Origin: an uncultured Acetobacteraceae bacterium
GTDB taxonomy: Bacteria > Pseudomonadota > Alphaproteobacteria > Acetobacterales > Acetobacteraceae
Direction of reading: 5' to 3'
Assembly: GCA_903839965.1 (NCBI GenBank)
Contig: CAIMEK010000127.1
Location: 1-24,948, forward strand
DNA: 24,948 nucleotides
The translations under genes were made by a program, and so were the position numbers. Of this stretch, positions 23,524 through 24,948 are shown piece by piece. The notes below the pieces were generated by a model, which did no database searches, was not told the origin of the DNA, and saw only the letters and a program-made list of their open reading frames with translations. Position 1 is the stretch's first letter. Every line of letters begins with the position of its first letter.

Positions 23524-24948
23524 TCACAGATTGAACACGATCAGCCGCTGTTCGGTCATTTCGCGAATGGCGTAGCGTGGGCCCTCGCGGCCGATGCCGC
23601 TGTCCTTCACGCCGCCGTAGGCCAATTGGTCCGTGCGAAACGTCGACGTGCCGTTGATAATGATGCCACCGACGCGCATCGTGCGCGCGACCTTCAGCGC
23701 AAGCTCGAGGGATTTGGTGAAGATGCCGCCCTGCAGGCCAAGCGGCCGCTCGCTGATCTCGGCGATCACCGGGTCGATGTCGGAATACGGGCGAACCGTC
23801 ATCACCGGGCCGAAGATCTCTTCGCAGACCACCGGCATGTCGTTGCGCACGCCGGTCAGGACGGTCGGCTCGTAGAGCGCGCCGCGTCGGACGCCGCCGG
23901 TCACGGCCCGCGCCCCCGCGGCGAGGGCCGACTGCACGGTGCGGTCGATGCGCTCGGCGGCACCCTGGTCGATCACCGTGCCGATCTCGGTGGCCGGGTC
24001 GAGCGGATCGCCGAGCTTCATGGCGAGGACTTCGGATTCCAGCTTGTCCATGAAGCGCGCGAAGGCGGCCTCGTGCACATAGACGTTCTGCACCGAGATG
24101 CAGCTCTGGCCGGCCAGCCGCATCGCGTTGCGCGCAACCAACGGCGCTGCTGTCTCGATATCGGCGTCATCGTGCACGATGCTGGGCCCGATGCCGCCCA
24201 GTTCCAACGCGACGCGCCGGAGCCCGGCGGCGGCCCGGATCGCGCGGCCGGCGCGCGTGGAACCGGTGAAGGTGATGAACTCGACCCGCTCGTCGCGCAC
24301 CAACGCGGGGCCGATTTCGGCGCCGTACAGCACGTTGAGGAAGCCGGGTGGAACGCCGCCGTCCACGAAGCATTCGATCAACCCGTGGATGACGCCCGGG
24401 CATTGCGGGGGCGCCTTCAGCACCACCACGTTGCCCGCCGCGATCGCGGGGCCGATCTTGTGGCAGGCCAGGTTGACCGGCGCGTTGAACGGCGTGATCG
24501 CGGCGACGACCCCGATGGGGAAACGCAGCAGCATGGCGATCTTGCCGAAGCCCATCGGCGAGGCATCGAGGGGAACGTGCTCACCTTCGATGCGCACCGC
24601 CTCTTCGGCGGAGAGGTTGAGGGTGTCGACGGAGCGGTCGATTTCCGCGCCGCTGTCGCGGATCGGCTTGCCGGTTTCCCGGCTCATCGTCTCCGCGATG
24701 GCGGGCCTGCGCGCGACCAGCAGTTGGGCCACGCGACGCAGGATCTTCGCCCGTTCGGTCGCCGGCAGCTTCGCCGCGGCGGCTTTCGCGCCGACCGCCG
24801 CCGCCAGGGCGCGGTCGAGGTCCGTCGCGTTCGAGCGCGGCGCCGTCGAGACCGGCGCACCGCGATACGGGTCGCAGATATCGTAGGTCGCCGCGGCCGA
24901 GACCCATTCGCCGCCGATCAGCATCGGCACCCGGATGGGGGCAGGTTC
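23524..24948 (-). CDS. Aldehyde dehydrogenase (ALDH superfamily), 5' end beyond window
   Basis: At least 468 residues are visible. Counting from the GTG at 24930, catalytic residues are Asn149 in 'AAITPFNAPVNLA', Lys172 in 'VVLKAPPQCP', Glu243 in 'VALELGGIGPSIVHDDAD' and Cys277 in 'LAGQSCISVQNVYVH'. The K-A-P-P-Q segment and S-C-I-S-V-Q-N-V-Y-V-H are typical of the ALDH branch with lactaldehyde, phosphonoacetaldehyde and glyceraldehyde-3-phosphate (non-phosphorylating) dehydrogenases. Neither the GTG at 24930 nor the ATG at 24924 has a ribosome site and the frame is open to the window edge, so the true start probably lies beyond. It precedes the other ALDH gene in the same orientation. The substrate cannot be told. 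Confidence 0.85.
   Translation of the reverse strand, partial: EPAPIRVPMLIGGEWVSAAATYDICDPYRGAPVSTAPRSNATDLDRALAAAVGAKAAAAKLPATERAKILRRVAQLLVARRPAIAETMSRETGKPIRDSGAEIDRSVDTLNLSAEEAVRIEGEHVPLDASPMGFGKIAMLLRFPIGVVAAITPFNAPVNLACHKIGPAIAAGNVVVLKAPPQCPGVIHGLIECFVDGGVPPGFLNVLYGAEIGPALVRDERVEFITFTGSTRAGRAIRAAAGLRRVALELGGIGPSIVHDDADIETAAPLVARNAMRLAGQSCISVQNVYVHEAAFARFMDKLESEVLAMKLGDPLDPATEIGTVIDQGAAERIDRTVQSALAAGARAVTGGVRRGALYEPTVLTGVRNDMPVVCEEIFGPVMTVRPYSDIDPVIAEISERPLGLQGGIFTKSLELALKVARTMRVGGIIINGTSTFRTDQLAYGGVKDSGIGREGPRYAIREMTEQRLIVFNL

Overview
The window is high-GC DNA from a Gram-negative bacterium. Tat-type signal peptides on the binding proteins, ACS-family sugar-acid porters, an IlvD/Edd sugar-acid dehydratase and IS630/IS66-type debris suggest an alphaproteobacterium, perhaps Rhodospirillales/Acetobacteraceae. 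That placement is inference; there is no rRNA or other marker gene here.

Layout. (1) 1-1.6 kb is a graveyard of gene ends: an IS630-family transposase C-terminus, the C-terminus of a NodT/OprM-type efflux outer-membrane protein, the N-terminal third of a quinone oxidoreductase fused in frame to an IS66-like transposase tail, and a serine-recombinase C-terminal piece. (2) 1.8-9.9 kb is a run of minus-strand genes, in transcription order: DapA-family aldolase/dehydratase, IlvD/Edd sugar-acid dehydratase, two tandem paralogous ACS-family MFS transporters with an IS630 transposase N-terminal relic between them, an SMP-30-type lactonase, and a third, more distant MFS transporter. (3) 10.2-18.1 kb, also minus strand, holds a complete peptide/oligosaccharide-type ABC importer: binding protein, two permeases, two ATPases, then a second, different binding protein. 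(4) 18.2-20.5 kb carries a cytoplasmic GH35-like (DUF5597-type) glycoside hydrolase and, just upstream, a decayed second SMP-30 gene. (5) 20.8-21.9 kb is the only intact plus-strand gene, a YbhE-type (6-phosphogluconolactonase-like) beta-propeller lactonase. It ends at a strong, probably bidirectional terminator facing (6) two minus-strand aldehyde dehydrogenases at 22.0-24.9 kb, the second of which runs off the window.

Reading the parts together (inference): the ABC importer brings in a glycoside or oligosaccharide, the signal-less GH35-like enzyme cleaves it in the cytoplasm, lactonases open the aldonolactone made by a sugar dehydrogenase encoded elsewhere, MFS porters import free aldonates, the IlvD/Edd enzyme dehydrates the aldonate to a 2-keto-3-deoxy acid, the DapA-family enzyme cleaves or dehydrates that, and an aldehyde dehydrogenase oxidises the resulting aldehyde (for example alpha-ketoglutarate semialdehyde in an L-arabonate/Weimberg-like route). 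No transcription factor and no sugar dehydrogenase lie in the window. I saw no tRNA, rRNA, CRISPR array or defence system. The less ordinary content is the relic mosaic, the chimeric ORF, the decayed SMP-30 gene, the double-binding-protein ABC locus and several inverted repeats in promoter regions.
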